Below are positions 43,764-57,129 of a stretch of 64,000 bases of DNA, piece by piece. Positions within the stretch are counted from its first letter, which is position 1. Each line of letters begins with the position of its first letter. Source of the stretch: Rhizophagus irregularis (lineage: Eukaryota; Glomeromycota; Glomeromycetes; Glomerales; Glomeraceae); contig NC_089449.1 in assembly GCF_026210795.1 (NCBI RefSeq), positions 2,046,001 through 2,110,000 of the forward strand. The letters run 5' to 3'. The translations under genes were made by a program, and so were the position numbers. The notes beneath the pieces are model-generated. The model did not search any database, was not told the DNA's origin, and worked only from the letters and a program-made list of their open reading frames with translations.

Positions 43764-45423
43764 ACTCATATTTTGATAATCTTTCTTTACTATATTTATG
43801 AAAAGTCATCTTTATCGATTGTAAATCAAATTCTTTGTAGATGAAAGAGATTATCTTACATAAAAATTTTACATATCATAAAATAATATAAGATCACGTG
43901 ATTATATAATTAGTAATCAAAATCATGATAAAATTAAGCAACTGAAACCCCTTAGTATTCCAAAAAATACTAAAAATATGCAGATCAATTATCTTACATT
44001 TGGGTAAAATTTTGCTGAAGTATTGATAAATTCTTACATTATATAATTCTTCTATGTTGGCTAAGCACTTTGGTACCTTACATATATAAGGATTTTCTGG
44101 GATCCTTATCAGTTTATTTGAAATTATATATAATAATGATACCAAAAATTTTAATATGTGATAGTACAAAATCTTAATTAATAGAAAAAACCCATTTCTC
44201 ATATATAGGGAATTTAACATATATTATTAAAAAATAAGTATATTTAATAAAATATAAAGTAGACATTTTTAATTATAAATTATAAAAATTAATAGTTTAA
44301 TTTATATTAATTATTGGAGAAAAATTTGGCTGGACCAAATAATAATACTATAATGGACATAATTATATAGAGACTTATACAATTCTACGTTTATGTTGAA
44401 TATACAAAACAATAACAATAATAATAATATTAATCTAATTAATATAGAAAACTTCTTACACAATCAACAAATACGGTACGAAAAACAACAACAAATAGAC
44501 CTAGACGCGTTATACCTCACTATTAAAATAATATTAGCTAATAGTATATGTCAATGCCCTTATTCAAATAAATTATTTTAGCTTATAAACTTACCCATAT
44601 TTTGTTAAAAAATTTTGGTAGTTTTTATTTATTACAAATTATATTATGTCTATTTCTCAAAAAGGAATCATAGGAAAACTTGCTAAAAAAAATATAAATC
44701 CTATAGAAAAGTTCCTGATGATATACTATTTAATCAAATTACTTTAAATAATTATAATGAATAATAAATTATATATAAAAAATTAAAAAAATTATGCATA
44801 ATTCTAATTAACATTAGATATTGCATTAGCTAATCAAATTTATTTTAAGTCATGTGATTTTGTATTATGTCAGCAAAAAAAATTGAATTTGCTTAATGTA
44901 TTTATCTTTTTAAGAGCTATTTAATTTAAAATTTTATAAAATTCTGACCATTAGATCATAAGATATAAGGAGTACCTACTTAGCTAAAAATGAATATTTT
45001 TCTGAAATGCTATTGTAATGATTTTTCAATATTTTTATAATACTTATATAATTGTAATATTATTTTGTAATGAATATCAGTATTTTTAATCATTTTGTAA
45101 TCTATATTATAAAGGATTAGGAAAAATATTTTAAAACCATTAAGATAAAATGAATTTGCAATGTATTTTGTAATATATTTCATAATGATCTAAAATGAAT
45201 TATAAAAATATTACAATTTAAAAATTATTTAATGATTTTACAATGCATTTTGTAACGTATTTTATTATATATTAAAAGAATTATAAAAATATTACAAATT
45301 ATTTTATATAAAAAGCATTTTGAAATTATATTTACAATAATTATATAATTATTATTATATTTGCATTAAATTCATTACAAATTATATGAATAAATCAATA
45401 GAATAACTATTTTTTTTCGGAAT
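43764..45423. other. AT-rich region; right part is probably a Plavaka-like element end
   Basis: No convincing gene; the Asn-run frame at 44393-44581 is low complexity. From about 44990 to 45360 there are many ttttgtaat/attataaaa words, similar in texture to 54590-54900. These may be subterminal repeats of the element carrying 45424-48674. Confidence 0.35.
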
Positions 45424-47291
45424 TTACCAATTCATATAACTATTAATATTTAAATCACTTGCTAGTGTTGTCCCATCTTCGGAAATAATTTGTACACTTG
45501 CAGTGATACAATCAAGATTATGCAAATCTGTTAATATTGCACTTCGCCATCCAGTTCGTTTATTTCTTCTGGCACTGAAATAAATAGTACGATCAATATC
45601 TTTTTGTACAAAGTAACAGACTATAATTAAAACTACTTCTGATAAGTAGTTTTTTAATGCAATCCATGATATTTGATTTTCAAACAAATGATTTCTTTTG
45701 ACTTGTTTTAATTGTGGTTCAAAGACTTTGATAATATCATCTTTACTTATAAAGTTTTGAAGATGAGAGGAGTTCAGAAGGTTATTCTGGGTCACACTAT
45801 ATGATATAAATAATAAACTACAATTAATTTCTATTACTAATTATAATAAACATTGATCACAAAACAGTTAAATATCTTACGTGTAATGGTCCAGAAAATC
45901 AAATGCTATTTCAGTACATTCGTCATACAATTTTACTCTCCAAGTGGCAAACCATCTGCAACCTTTTTTTTTAACATCACCAGCATCTATTTTAGTAATA
46001 CCAAGATGTTTAGCACATTCTCTGGCTAGTGCTAAAATTAATTCTGGTGTTAGTTTTCGTATACGAAAAAAGAGAACTTTTGACTCATTAATAAATAGAG
46101 TCGCAAGTTGTGTAAGTTGGGCCTATAAAAAAAAATTTTGATTATTATTAATTGAAGTTTTCTCATTAATAATTTAAAATCACTTACATTATTATTATTT
46201 AAATTTATATTCGTTTGATCATGTAAAGTATTATTATTTAGAGAAGATTGTAATACAGTAGATCCTGTAGTTGAACATATACTTGAAGATAATGCTTGCA
46301 AAAAAGCATTAAATATTGGCATTAAATTATTTGTTGAATCTTGATTACTAAGAGAGATTGCTGGTTGGACGGTTGTAGTAGTATCCATTTCATTATTAGC
46401 TTCAATTTCATGAATATTTGTTTGGTTATGACTTGTTAATAAAGATTTTTTAGCAGGTGATAGTATTGCCGATGTAAATGATGGTACAGCTGTCATTGAT
46501 GTGGCTGATGATACAGTTGAAGATGTTGTTATAGGAATTTTATAATAAGTAATTGTTTAACTTTTTTTATCTTAAAATTTCTTTAATTTTTTAACTTACT
46601 TTTTTCATCTAATTTCATACGTTTATTTGATAAATAAAAAGGACTATCACTTAAAATATTTACATTATTTATTAATTCATCTAGAGTTTTCTTTTCTGTA
46701 AATCAAAATTTTAATTAGTTACTTACCATATTAGTTTTACCATTATATTATTTACATATAATATATTTATACTTAACATACCTGTTCTCTTTGTTACACT
46801 TGATATAAAAATTTCAGGTCTGTCAGGTATCATATCTTGGCGAAAATTTGTATCTGTTGCATTCAATTCATTATCAGTATCTTCATGGCCATCATTTTCA
46901 AATTTATTTTCGTGATCATCACGATCATCATAATCAAGTTGTGTAAGTGGTGTAAGCTCTCTTGTAGGATGTATATTAAGTACACTACTTTCAGTAAAAG
47001 AATTTTTCATTACTGGTACAAGTGGAGGAGTATTTGTGGTATTTTTATTTATTTGACAACTCAATAGTAAAGTATTTTTATTATTCGACAACTCGTAGTA
47101 AGTATATTATCATCAGGAGTTATAGATTCGCTAGATATATTACTATTAGTATTAGTAATAGAAGAATTTTTTGTTTGACATTTTTTAATAGGCATATTGG
47201 AAGTTAAAGAAGCATTGTCAGCATTTTTAGTATTTCTAGTTATAGGTCGTCTTCCAGTAAAACCTTTTTTAATTCCTTTACCACGAGGCAT
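45424..47291 (-). pseudogene. Passenger gene of the second Plavaka-like family, probably frameshifted
   Basis: Starts MPRGKGIKKGFTGRRPITRN (47291) and has a Ser/Asn/Thr-rich linker, an acidic DYDDRDDHENKFENDGHED segment, another Ser/Thr-rich block, and a conserved-looking globular part: LTPELILALARECAKHLGIT, DVKKKGCRWFATWRVKLYDE, then after an intron (45797-45880) NYLSEVVLIIVCYFVQKDID and RRNKRTGWRSAILTDLH. A frame change near 47090 has no splice signals, so I call a lesion there. No known domain. It is divergent from the transposase start at 47488, the same layout as 15550-17391/17620. Confidence 0.5.
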
Positions 47292-47487
47292 ATTTGGTTT
47301 TAAAAAAAGAATTTTTTTTAAGAAAAAGTCAATTATTAGTTTAATTTGATGAAGTTAAATACCAATCAATAAATCAATTGTTACACTAATATAGAATTTT
47401 ATAGTGTATTTAATCATTAGATCTATAAAATTCTCATCTTTTTTTTATCAAAATTCAAGATTAACGTTAAAATTTAGTTATAGAATA
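47292..47487. promoter_or_regulatory. Divergent promoter region of the second Plavaka-like family
   Basis: A 196-base AT-rich gap between the outward starts at 47291 and 47488. Confidence 0.4.
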
Positions 47488-48674
47488 ATGTTTTTAAAAA
47501 AAATTAGAGCTGATAAAAAACAACATAAAAAATCCAACTTTTGTTTGCGTAAATCTAGAGATACTCATTCAAATAATAATTCATCTATATCTAATCATAC
47601 TATCATTTTAGATAAACAACAAAATATTTGTGAAAATAATACTTCATCACAATCAAATACGAATAATTTTTATTATAAAATTAATGAAAGTATTAATAAT
47701 AATCATGATACTAGCAAAAATAATAAAGATTCTTATCACAATTTTAATGACTTTAACGAAGATCTTATTGATGATGATTTTACAGAAATTTATGATACTG
47801 GCGAAGAATTTAACAATATTGATGAAAATGTAAATGGAAATAGTGATATTTATAGAGAATTTAATTATATTGACGAAGATTTTACAGAAAATTGTGATAC
47901 AAATGGGGAATTTAATGGATGAGAATATGATAATAATAAAAAACAAAATTGTTATTCTGGAGATGCAGGACCATATTTTCCAAATTTTACTATATTTTTA
48001 TTATTTTTATGGGTTATAAAACATCAAATAGGTATATGTTTTTATCTATAAAATTACAGTACTACTTTTAATATTTTTATACTAATCATATATATTTTTA
48101 AAATTAGGTTTTGAAGCATATAAGGATTTTGCAAATATTGTTAAATATCCCAAATTTAATGCAAATGATGTTCCATTTTCACTCGCAACTGTTAAAAAGT
48201 ATCGAAATGGGTTACCTCTCCTTCCATTTAAAGGATATACTATTTCTCTTAACAATCATAATACACCATCTACCTCTAAACCTACTACTCAAGCTTTTAT
48301 TTTTCCCTTAAAAAATATTCTTTGCCGTATATTATCAAATCCACAGCTGCATGAACATATGTACTTTGGTCCATGGAGTTCTCTGGCACAAATCTCCATT
48401 GTTTGGTACTGAACACATTAAATTAAATGAAACAATTTATAATCTTGGTGATTTCATCAAATACTACAATGTACATACAATCAATCAATTATGTTATGGT
48501 CGAATTATATCAATCTTACATATTAATGATTCTCATGATATTTGTATTAGAATTGAAAATATTATTGAATATAATTCATTGCCTTTTCAACTCAAATCAC
48601 AGCAAAGAAGAAATGCTTCTTATGATGGATGTCTATGGATGACTGATTATACAATAATTATTAATCCTATAAAT
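47488..48674 (+). pseudogene. Truncated Plavaka-like transposase, second family, left copy
   Basis: N-terminal Asn/Asp-rich region, an intron near 48033-48108, then FEAYKDFANIVKYPKFNAND and the segment ending ..TIIINPIN. The intact-frame homologue is the minus-strand copy at 58347-64000. Compared with it, this copy has CGA to TGA (at 47920-47922), a 35-base deletion after ggtcca (near 48374) that shifts frame, and loses similarity after 48674. The Mutator element starts 85 bases later. Confidence 0.75.
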
Positions 48675-48758
48675 ACTTTACTAAAAATTATAGTTTTTTT
48701 GATATGTATTTGAAATCATTTTGCTATAATTTTGATATTTATTTTATATTTATTACAT

Positions 48759-50190
48759 GGGTTTTGTTTTTTATCGCACCCGCGATATGTCGCAAGGGCA
48801 TGCGCCTCCTAATTTTATTGGCGAAAAATTTTTTTGTGGCGCGTCAAATTTCAATTGTAACACGATCTTAAAAAATTTTTTTTTAAAAAATTCTTCGATC
48901 TGTTTTGGTTTCTTTGTCCCTACCCTTTAATAAAAACAAACCTTTACATTTCTTTTTTAATTACGTTTTCATTAAAAACATTGTTTATCATGTTTATATT
49001 CGATGGTTGGTTTCTTTTTTCTTCTTTTTTGTCTTGTTTTGAAAACTACACTAAAGGTTTTTTTTTCTTTTTTCAGGTCCTTTGCGTTGTGGATTTTGAC
49101 GTTAATATCATTTGAAAAGAGACTTTTCGTTCTTTAAAGACTCGGTAGGTGAAGTTTAATACACCGTGTTTAATAACCTTAAAAACACTATTAACGATTT
49201 TTTTTTTACTTTAGATTCTTTCACTTTAGATTCTTTTCACAACGGAAGTTTAATGTCAATTTCGTTACTCTTCCTTCTTCTCATTTGGAAAAAATATTGG
49301 TAAGTGTCGGTTATATAGACTATGAACTAATTTAAACGGCCTCTTCAAAGTTTTTGTATATGTATTAACCTCTTGTAAACAATATTAACCAATTTTTTTC
49401 TTTTTTTAGGTTCTTTAATTTGATTTCCTTTCTAAAGAAAACCTCTTACTTTCCACTTTGGCGAAGTCTCGGTAGGTGTTATTCAGGTTGTTGGTGTACG
49501 CGAAGCTTTTAGAAACAACACTAACAAGTGTTTTTTCTTTTTTTTAGGTTTTTTTTCGTTGTAAAAGCTAAGATTTACCGCCAATTGTGTTTTTTTTCAT
49601 TTCGGTAGGTGTTATATAGGTTAATGGTGCATGTAATAACCTGTTATAAATGATATTAATGAGTTTTTTTCTTTTTTTAGGTTCTTTCACGTTGTTAAAG
49701 CCAAACTTTAAAGCTGATCTCATTTTTAAGGTACCTTTGTTACCTTTCACTTCGGTAGGTGTTATATGGGCTAATGGTGTATGTAATAACCTATTATAAA
49801 TGATAATATTAATGAGTTTTTTTTTCTTTTTTAGGTTTTTTTCACGTTGTTAAAGCCAAACTTTAAAACTGATCCCATTTCTAAGGTACCTTTGTTACCT
49901 TTCACTTCGGTAGGTGTTATATGGGCTAATGGTGTATGTAATAACCTATTATAAATGATAATATTAATGAGTTTTTTTCTTTTTTTAGGGGTTTTCACGT
50001 TGTTAAAGCCAAACTTTAAAGCTGATACCGTCGGACGAAACATACCAGGTAATAAAGGACTAGTAGAAATTGTTTGGCGGAAAAATTCTAACGCTCTACC
50101 AGGATAAATGGTATAAATCCTTTTTTCTCCATTTTTTTGGTACGCTGTTATTACACTTCGGTAGGTGTTATATGGGCTAATGGTGTATGA
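48759..50190 (+). repeat. Left MULE terminal repeat built of intron-like modules
   Basis: Candidate 5' splice sites (GTAGGTG or GTAAGTG) at 49145, 49300, 49472, 49605, 49755, 49910 and 50161 alternate with poly-pyrimidine 3' sites (..TTTTTAG or TTTCAG) ending at 49076, 49214, 49409, 49557, 49680, 49834 and 49988. Implied introns are 70-110 bases and exons 47-172 bases. The modules around 49605-50040 are near-identical tandem copies of about 150-155 bases. Confidence 0.75.
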
Positions 50191-50693
50191 AACAGCCTTT
50201 GGAAATGATTAAAGTATATAAATTAGGAACCAGGATGCTTAACAATTTTTTTAATAAAGTAATTAATTACATACACATAAAATTCTTATATAGAAAAGGT
50301 CTAATAATTAATGATTAATCCTTACTTTTCTTACTTTCTTGATGGTATTGTCTTTTTATTTTGATAGAGAGTTGGTAAATATTATATTAAAAGACTTCTT
50401 TTATTGCAGAAGCTTAATTTTAATTTTAAATCTTGTTAAAAAAAGACTTTTCATTTTCGGTAAAGTGTTGATAGGACTAATAGTATATGTTATTACTTTT
50501 ATAAATGTCATTAACTTGGTTTTAGTTCTGAATAAACGAAAATATTAGTGTGCGGACAATGCTTAATTTTATTGGCTAGTAAATATATGAATTGTGATTG
50601 TAACACAAAAGTTACTATTTGTTTACCTAATTTTTTTGTACGTCCCTTTATTTTTTTTTGCTTTTTACACACCTTATACCTTTGTTTACTACA

Positions 50694-53113
50694 ATGCAAC
50701 AAGAAAACTCTGAACCAGTTTTGTATCAAGGAAAGGCTTTCACCACTTGGAAGCAAGCATTTGAAACTATTGAAAGTCGGGCAAAGCAGCAAGGGGTTTA
50801 ATATCATATATAGTCGTGTTGAGAAAAAATCTGATGGAACTTTTCGTAGACGTACTGCACAATGTGAACATCATGGTAATTATGTTACAAAATCCAATAA
50901 AGAGACAACAACAAAACGTCTAGGCTGTGCTTGGCATATTAATTTATCAGAACCTACCTCTAAAAATCCTTTTAAATATGTTTATATTACAACACTTCAT
51001 GATATCCATTCACATAATCTTAATCCTAATATCATTCAATTTGGAGATAACAAATACATACCTCCTGAAATTATGAAGGAGATTGAATTTCTTACTATTA
51101 AATGCAGAATGGGAGCTGCTACACAAAGACAATATCTTGAAGCAAAGTTCCCAGGACAAATAATTTATGATAATGATTTGTATAAAGCAATTCAACATTT
51201 TCGTCACAAAATAAAGATGATAGTAATGATGCAGCTAAATTGTATACGAAATTACTTGAATTATCACAAAATAATCCAATGTGGAAGGTTGCGATCAAAT
51301 TTGATAATAATAATACTCTTACACATTTATTCTGGATGACGCCATCTCAGTTAGAATTATGGTATCGGTATTCAGATATTGTGGTACAAGATGTAACTTG
51401 TAAAACCAATAGGTATGAGATGGCTTTAAGTTTATTTATTATTCTTGATGAAAATCGGAATGTAAGACTTGTTGCACAAGCATTATTAATTGATGAAACA
51501 AAAGAATCACATGAATGGTCATTTGAACAACTCAATTTAGCAACAAATAATGTGTATCCACAAGTAATAATGACAGATGCAGATCCAGCTGTACATGCTG
51601 CGATTAGGTCTACATTTCCTACCACATACCCGATGCATTGCACTTTTCATATTAGCCAAAATTTGATTAAAAAGGTTCAAAAACTAATTGGAAATAAATT
51701 TCAAGAGTTTTTTACAAAATTTCATGCTGTACGTAATACACTAAACACACTTTCCTTTGAATCAGAATGGAGAAAATTAATTACTCAATATCCTGAAATA
51801 CAGCAATATTTGATAAATACTCTTTATAATACTAAAGAATCATGGGCTCATCCTTGGACATGTCACCAATTTACTGCAGGACTCCATGCATCTTCTCCTG
51901 TAGAAAGCATTAATGCATGGATTAAAAGTTATATTTTTAACTCTAATATTTCTTTATGTGAACTTGGGGATGTAATAGAGAGAAGACAAATGGCAGAAAA
52001 CAAAAAATATCAACTTGTGTTATGGAAAGCTGCTATTCCCTGTATGCCTACTCAGATTTCCACTGCTGCGTTCATGTTTACTTCTATTAACCAAAAACTT
52101 GAAGAATATTTGCCTCCTGCCATATTAGAACTTCAAAGAGATGAAATTCGTCAGTGTGTTTTTTATAATGCTGTACAAGTTACCCAAGAAGTAATTGATG
52201 AATTTGATAAAGTATATATTACAATAATAATTGTATACTTATTATATTTGTATTTTACTTGATTTAACATTGCTATTACATGTGTTTGCAGTATGATCTC
52301 TTATTAGGTCAATATTTGGAAGATGTATCTGATGCTCGTCAAATAACTGCAGCATGTATGATTTCCAACATTAATAAAGATCAAATTTCATCTATGTGGG
52401 CTGTAAATGTTGAAAACAAACTTGTTGAGAAACATTTTATTATCTTATTAATAAATGGATCTCATTATTGCTCTTGTCTATCTCTTATTAATCGAGGAAT
52501 TATTTGCAGGCATTATTTTCAAATAATGCTTCGTAGTCCTGCAGCAAGATTCCATTTAAGACTTATTCCTTCACGATGGTATTATAGAGATAAAGATCCT
52601 AGTAAAGAGCAATTTTTAGTTGCTAGCAAATTTGAAAATGAGATTACACCTCTTATTCCTCAACATAATGTTCCATTTTTAACTGCAATTTGCAAAACAT
52701 CACAAGAATTTATTACTCGGCATGAACAACTTACAGACATACAATTATATGGTAAAATTGCTGGCTTATCACATAAAGCTACTATGAAAGCTGTTAGTAA
52801 AAGGGATATACGTATAATACATATTTTGGAGAATTACTTAAAAGATGTTGATGAAGAACAAGATGAAGAACAAAATGAAAATATCGAATTAGAAGATACA
52901 AAAGATGATGAATCTGATAAGGAAAATTTTCCTTTTATTCTCAATAATCCTAATAAACAAACCAGGTCTAAAGGACACCCGAAGGGTATAAAACGAATTA
53001 AAGCAAGCCATGAAAAAGAAAAGGCTACGACTTCAGTAAATAGTAAACAATATAAATGTGGAAATTGTGGTGATATGGGTCATAATAAGCGAAATTGTAA
53101 TATTTTAAGATAG
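50694..53113 (+). pseudogene. FAR1-type MULE transposase with SWIM finger and CCHC knuckle
   Basis: The likely start is ATG at 50694 (MQQENSEPVLYQGKAFTTW). FAR1-type zinc region: TAQCEHHGNY, LGCAWHIN and HDIHSHN. DDE core: D in VVQDVTCKTNRYEM, D in IMTDADPAV, CTFHISQNL, and E in SSPVESINAW. An intron at 52212-52291 is in phase. A SWIM finger follows, C-S-C...IICRHYF (about 52468-52515), then an acidic linker and a C-terminal CCHC knuckle CGNCGDMGHNKRNC. Lesions are only two: one extra G in a G-run near 50796 and a one-base loss near 51210. Everything else is open, so the element decayed recently or the two sites are assembly errors. Confidence 0.85.
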
Positions 53114-53397
53114 TTATCAAATGCTAAAGTATCTTTAAATTTGACAATAAAGTTTATTAAGCCTCCTAATTAAATCTTCACTAATACTTCCCAAAGATAT
53201 ACATACACCACTAATCTATTTATTATCTCCGAAATAGAAGACATCAGAGTTTCCATATGCATTTTTCATGTTCACTAGTCGTACTTGTTACACTTGCTGT
53301 ATCATCATTGTCGGGTGAATTACATCCGTATGAATCTAAAAAGAAAAAAAACCATTAATTCATTTTAAAGACTACTATATATTAAATACTTGCATTA

Positions 53398-54571
53398 GTA
53401 CCCATATAACACCTACCGAAGTGAAAGGTAACAAAAGTACCTTAGAAATGGGATCAGTTTTAAAGTTTGGCTTTAACAACGTGAAAAAAACCTAAAAAAG
53501 AAAAAAAAACTCATTAATATTATCATTTATAATAGGTTATTACATACACCATTAGCCCATATAACACCTACCGAAGTGAAAGGTAACAAAGGTACCTTAA
53601 AAATGAGATCAGCTTTAAAGTTTGGCTTTAACAACGTGAAAGAACCTAAAAAAAGAAAAAAACTCATTAATATCATTTATAACAGGTTATTACATGCACC
53701 ATTAACCTATATAACACCTACCGAAATGAAAAAAAATACAATTGGCGGTAAATCTTAGCTTTTACAACGAAAAAAAACCTAAAAAAAAGAAAAAACACTT
53801 GTTAGTGTTGTTTCTAAAAGCTTCGCGTACACCAACAACCTGAATAACACCTACCGAGACTTCGCTAAAGTGGAAAGTAAGAAGGTGCTTCTTTAGAAAG
53901 GAAATCAAATTAAAGAACCTAAAAAAAAGAAAAAAATTGGTTAATATTGTTTACAAGAGGTTAATACATATGCAAAAACTTTGAAGAGGCCGTTTAAATT
54001 AGTTCATAGTCTATATAACCGACACTTACCAATATTTTTTCCAAATGAGAAGAAGGAAAAGTAACGAAATTGACATTAAACTTCTGTTGTGAAAAGAATC
54101 TAAAGTAAAAGAATCTAAAGTAAAAAAAAAAATCGTTAATAGTGTTTTTAAGGTTATTAAACACGGTGTATTAAACTTCACCTACCGAGTCTTTAAAGAA
54201 CGAAAAGTCTCTTTTCAAATGATATTAACGTCAAAATCCACAACGCAAAGGACCTGAAAAAAGAAAAAAAAACCTTTAGTGTAGTTTTCAAAACAAGACA
54301 AAAAAGAAGAAAAAAGAAACCAACCATCAAATATAAACATGATAAACAATGTTTTTAATGAAAACGTAATTAGAAAAGAAATGTAAAGGTTTGTTTTTAT
54401 TAAAGGGTAGGGACAAAGAAACCAAAACAGATCGAAGAATTTTTTTAAAAAAAATTTTTTAAGATCGTGTTACAATTGAAATTTGACGCGCCACAAAAAA
54501 ATTTTTCGCCAATAAAATTAGGAGGCGCATGCCCTTGCGACATATCGCGGGTGCGATAAAAAACAAAACCC
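53398..54571 (-). repeat. Right MULE terminal repeat, modular, one module shorter
   Basis: Inverted copy of the left repeat. Complemented 5' splice-like words (cacctacc or cacttacc) lie near 53412, 53569, 53720, 53852, 54026 and 54183: six against seven on the left. Confidence 0.75.
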
Positions 54572-54580
54572 TTATTACAT

Positions 54581-55383
54581 TATAATTTTGAAACTATCAC
54601 AAATGATGTTATCTATAATTGTAATTTCATATCAAATCATTTTATAATACTTTTAAAATTGTTTTGTAATTGTATTCAATTAAATATGCAATTAATTTAT
54701 AATTGATGTTAAATATATGTTGTAACTATTTTATAATATATTTATAATCATTTACAAATACATCAAAGATATTATGAATGCTTTATAAAAATATATTTAA
54801 AATGTATTTTAATTCAGTATATAATTACTTTATAATTAGTTATTAATATATTTGTAGCTTATTTATTAAACATTTGTAATTGCTTTTTTATATAATATAT
54901 ATGTAACAACAATTAATTCTAAATATATATATAACTTATTCTCTATTCACGATCAGTCAAGTTGACCACTTCAATCATAAAATTAGTATCGTCACGTTCA
55001 TCTTATTTGTCTTTCCTGTAGCCAATGAAATTTATCAACAATCATGGTCTGTGTGATGTAAGAGAATACGATCCATTCAATAATCTTGAAGATTCCAACC
55101 TTTCATGGGATCAGCTAACGCCAGTATTTCAATTTCTTGTTACATTGAAGATCATATCCATTGTTCTTATGGTAATCCCAAGATTAGCGTCCAAATAACT
55201 CACAAGTCTTCATTTTTCATCTTCAACACTCAATTTCTTCTCTTATCATTAAATATTCCTAGAATTGTTAAATAAAATGAAAAGTTGGTGCTTAATTTTA
55301 GTATTTTGTGCTTTAAATCACATGATATGCAGATTCTGATCTGTTTAACCAAAAAAGTCAAAGGTTGGTTTCTATAAAAAAAT
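54581..55383. other. AT-rich region, possible far end of the truncated Plavaka-like copy
   Basis: Rich in ttttataat/ttttgtaatt words up to about 54900, resembling 44990-45360. No gene seen in 54960-55380. Confidence 0.35.
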
Positions 55384-55600
55384 GGAGCATTAGTAATATT
55401 TACTACTGTTCCTAATTTTAAAAAAGACCCCGATCCTTTTTTAATTACCTTTCAAGGCATTTCATTGGTTCTGAAGCGTCTTGAAAATTCCTACAATAAG
55501 AAAAATAAATGGAATATTAGTAATGTTTACTAATGTTCCTAATTTAAAAAAAGTAACTTTAAGTACCTTCCATCAGTTCCAAAGTGTCTGAAAGGTTTCT
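55384..55600. repeat. Two tandem units with the attagtaa...ttactaat hairpin
   Basis: Units (from 55384 and 55510) contain ggaatattagtaatgtttac followed by taatgttcc and then ccttt..ttccaagtgtctgaaa-like text. The hairpin resembles that in 885-1610 and 57130-57545. Confidence 0.55.
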
Positions 55601-55750
55601 GCAATTTAAGAGAAGTTCCTGGCGGTTGAACCTTTCTTCAAAATTTAATTTTATACTAGCATCTTTTCAAAACTTTGTTATCAGAAAAAAAAAAAATTTT
55701 TTTTTACGTAAAATTACGTGACTTCGATTAATCTTCATTCCTATCCCTAT

Positions 55751-56830
55751 CTATCTCCTATTTTCTTCTTTTCTTCTTTTCTTCACCTTCACCTTCGCTT
55801 TCTCAGATTCACTTCTTGATGGTGACTCTACCAATACTTGTTTTTCTCCTACTTCTACTTTATCGGTCCTCCAATTTTCTTCTTTCAACTTTTTTTTGAA
55901 ATCATCGTTAAGGGTGGTTATATTTCTGGAATATTTTATTTTGTTTCGCCATACTGATGACTTTTGGCTCAAAAAAAAGAAATTATTTTCTTTAAGCACC
56001 CAATCTTTTAAGGACCTGACTATATCATACTCCGCTCATATTACACTCACCACTTCCACGTTAATTTTTTCCATTCCATCATGTTGGAGTTCTGATCAAA
56101 AATCCCTTTTATTTCTTCCATTTAACCTTTCCTTAACATTGGCAGGCGCATTTGTTAACGATGCTTGATATGAAATATACTTTATCTTTTCGTTTGTTTA
56201 ATAATTTTTTATAATCTCAACAACTTTGTTCAGCGCTACATTATCTCATTTTAAAGGTTTGCTAGCTAACTCTTCCAAATTACCTATTCCTATACCATCA
56301 TCATCGTCTCCATCACTGTCACTATCTACGTTCTCCTTTTCTTGTAATCACCTAGACCTTGATTCATTTCTGCAATAATCATTTCTGTGGGTAATAAATT
56401 TTGTTTATTCCTTGTCACCATATTTGATAGTCCCATGTAAATCCTTTCTGGAGGCGTTTGTGGCATAAGAATATCATTTACCTTACTGTGCAAAGAGTTT
56501 GCAGCTCTCTTGTCCTCTATTCTCTTCTTATCCTTATTACGTTTCCCATCTCTATATACTGTCTTGAAATTCCTTACCATCCATACTTTCTCCAAATCAT
56601 TTTTCTGCATGAAAGCCTGCACCGTATTTTCCATTGTTTTTGAATCACTAAAGTATCCGATCACTTTTCAATTTTGCGTGATCCTGATGAATTTAATGAA
56701 AGCTGCAGTATATTCTGTCTGGGGTTTTTTCAAAAATTCATATTCACTTGTTCTCTTTAATTCCAAGAGATCCTGCTTCAACCCCTCCGGCCAAGGTAGA
56801 AGTACTGGAATTTCTTCTTAGAAAATGGAT
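55751..56830 (-). pseudogene. Relic of a gag/LINE ORF1-like protein
   Basis: The minus strand reads EEIPVLLPWPEGLKQDLLEL, then FLKKPQTEYTAAFIKFIRIT, a stop (TGA near 56668), VIGYFSDSKTMENTVQAFM, KVWMVRNFKTVYRDGKRN, a Lys/Arg-rich linker, and after several further stops a basic tail (KAKVKVKKRRKEENRR). The arrangement of a helical/RNP-like part followed by basic linkers resembles ORF1-type proteins of fungal LINEs, but no reverse transcriptase is nearby. Family uncertain. Confidence 0.35.
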
Positions 56831-57129
56831 TATTTGGAAATTCTTTATTAAGGTCTTTACCTAAATATGTTATAAGCTAGAACAAGCAGAAGAACAACAA
56901 GGCCATACAGATAAAATTAAACAAAGGGCCAAGAAATAATGATTAGAGAACAAACCCTTTATAGAAGACTCCAATACACTCCATCTTTTCGTTAGTTAGA
57001 TCCCTGACCAATTGCCATTTATCTCATTCTTATCGTGCTTTCAATCCCGTTCTGGCATCAAACCATCTAATAAAATTTTTAAAAATTTTTGCTAAATACA
57101 AATTCTGAAGGTGCCATTGCTTAGGAAGC

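Larger units (their letters stand above)
48759..54571 (+). mobile_element. Mutator-like element (MULE), 5.8 kb, with long modular inverted repeats
   Basis: Ends GGGTTTTGTTTTTTATCGC and its complement, flanked by a perfect 9-bp duplication TTATTACAT (48750-48758 and 54572-54580), the size expected for Mutator. The inverted repeats span about 48759-50190 and 53398-54571 and are highly similar. A FAR1-type transposase lies between them on the plus strand. Confidence 0.92.

Noticed and set aside
44393-44581. 62-codon frame with Asn run
   Set aside because: Low complexity and isolated; I cannot support a gene.
47653-47946. 97-codon minus-strand frame of Ile/Phe repeats
   Set aside because: Antisense shadow of the Asn/Asp-rich transposase N-terminus.
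49568-49750. 60-codon frame present identically at 53576-53758
   Set aside because: Identity follows from the MULE inverted repeat; the frame crosses candidate splice sites and is antisense on the left side.
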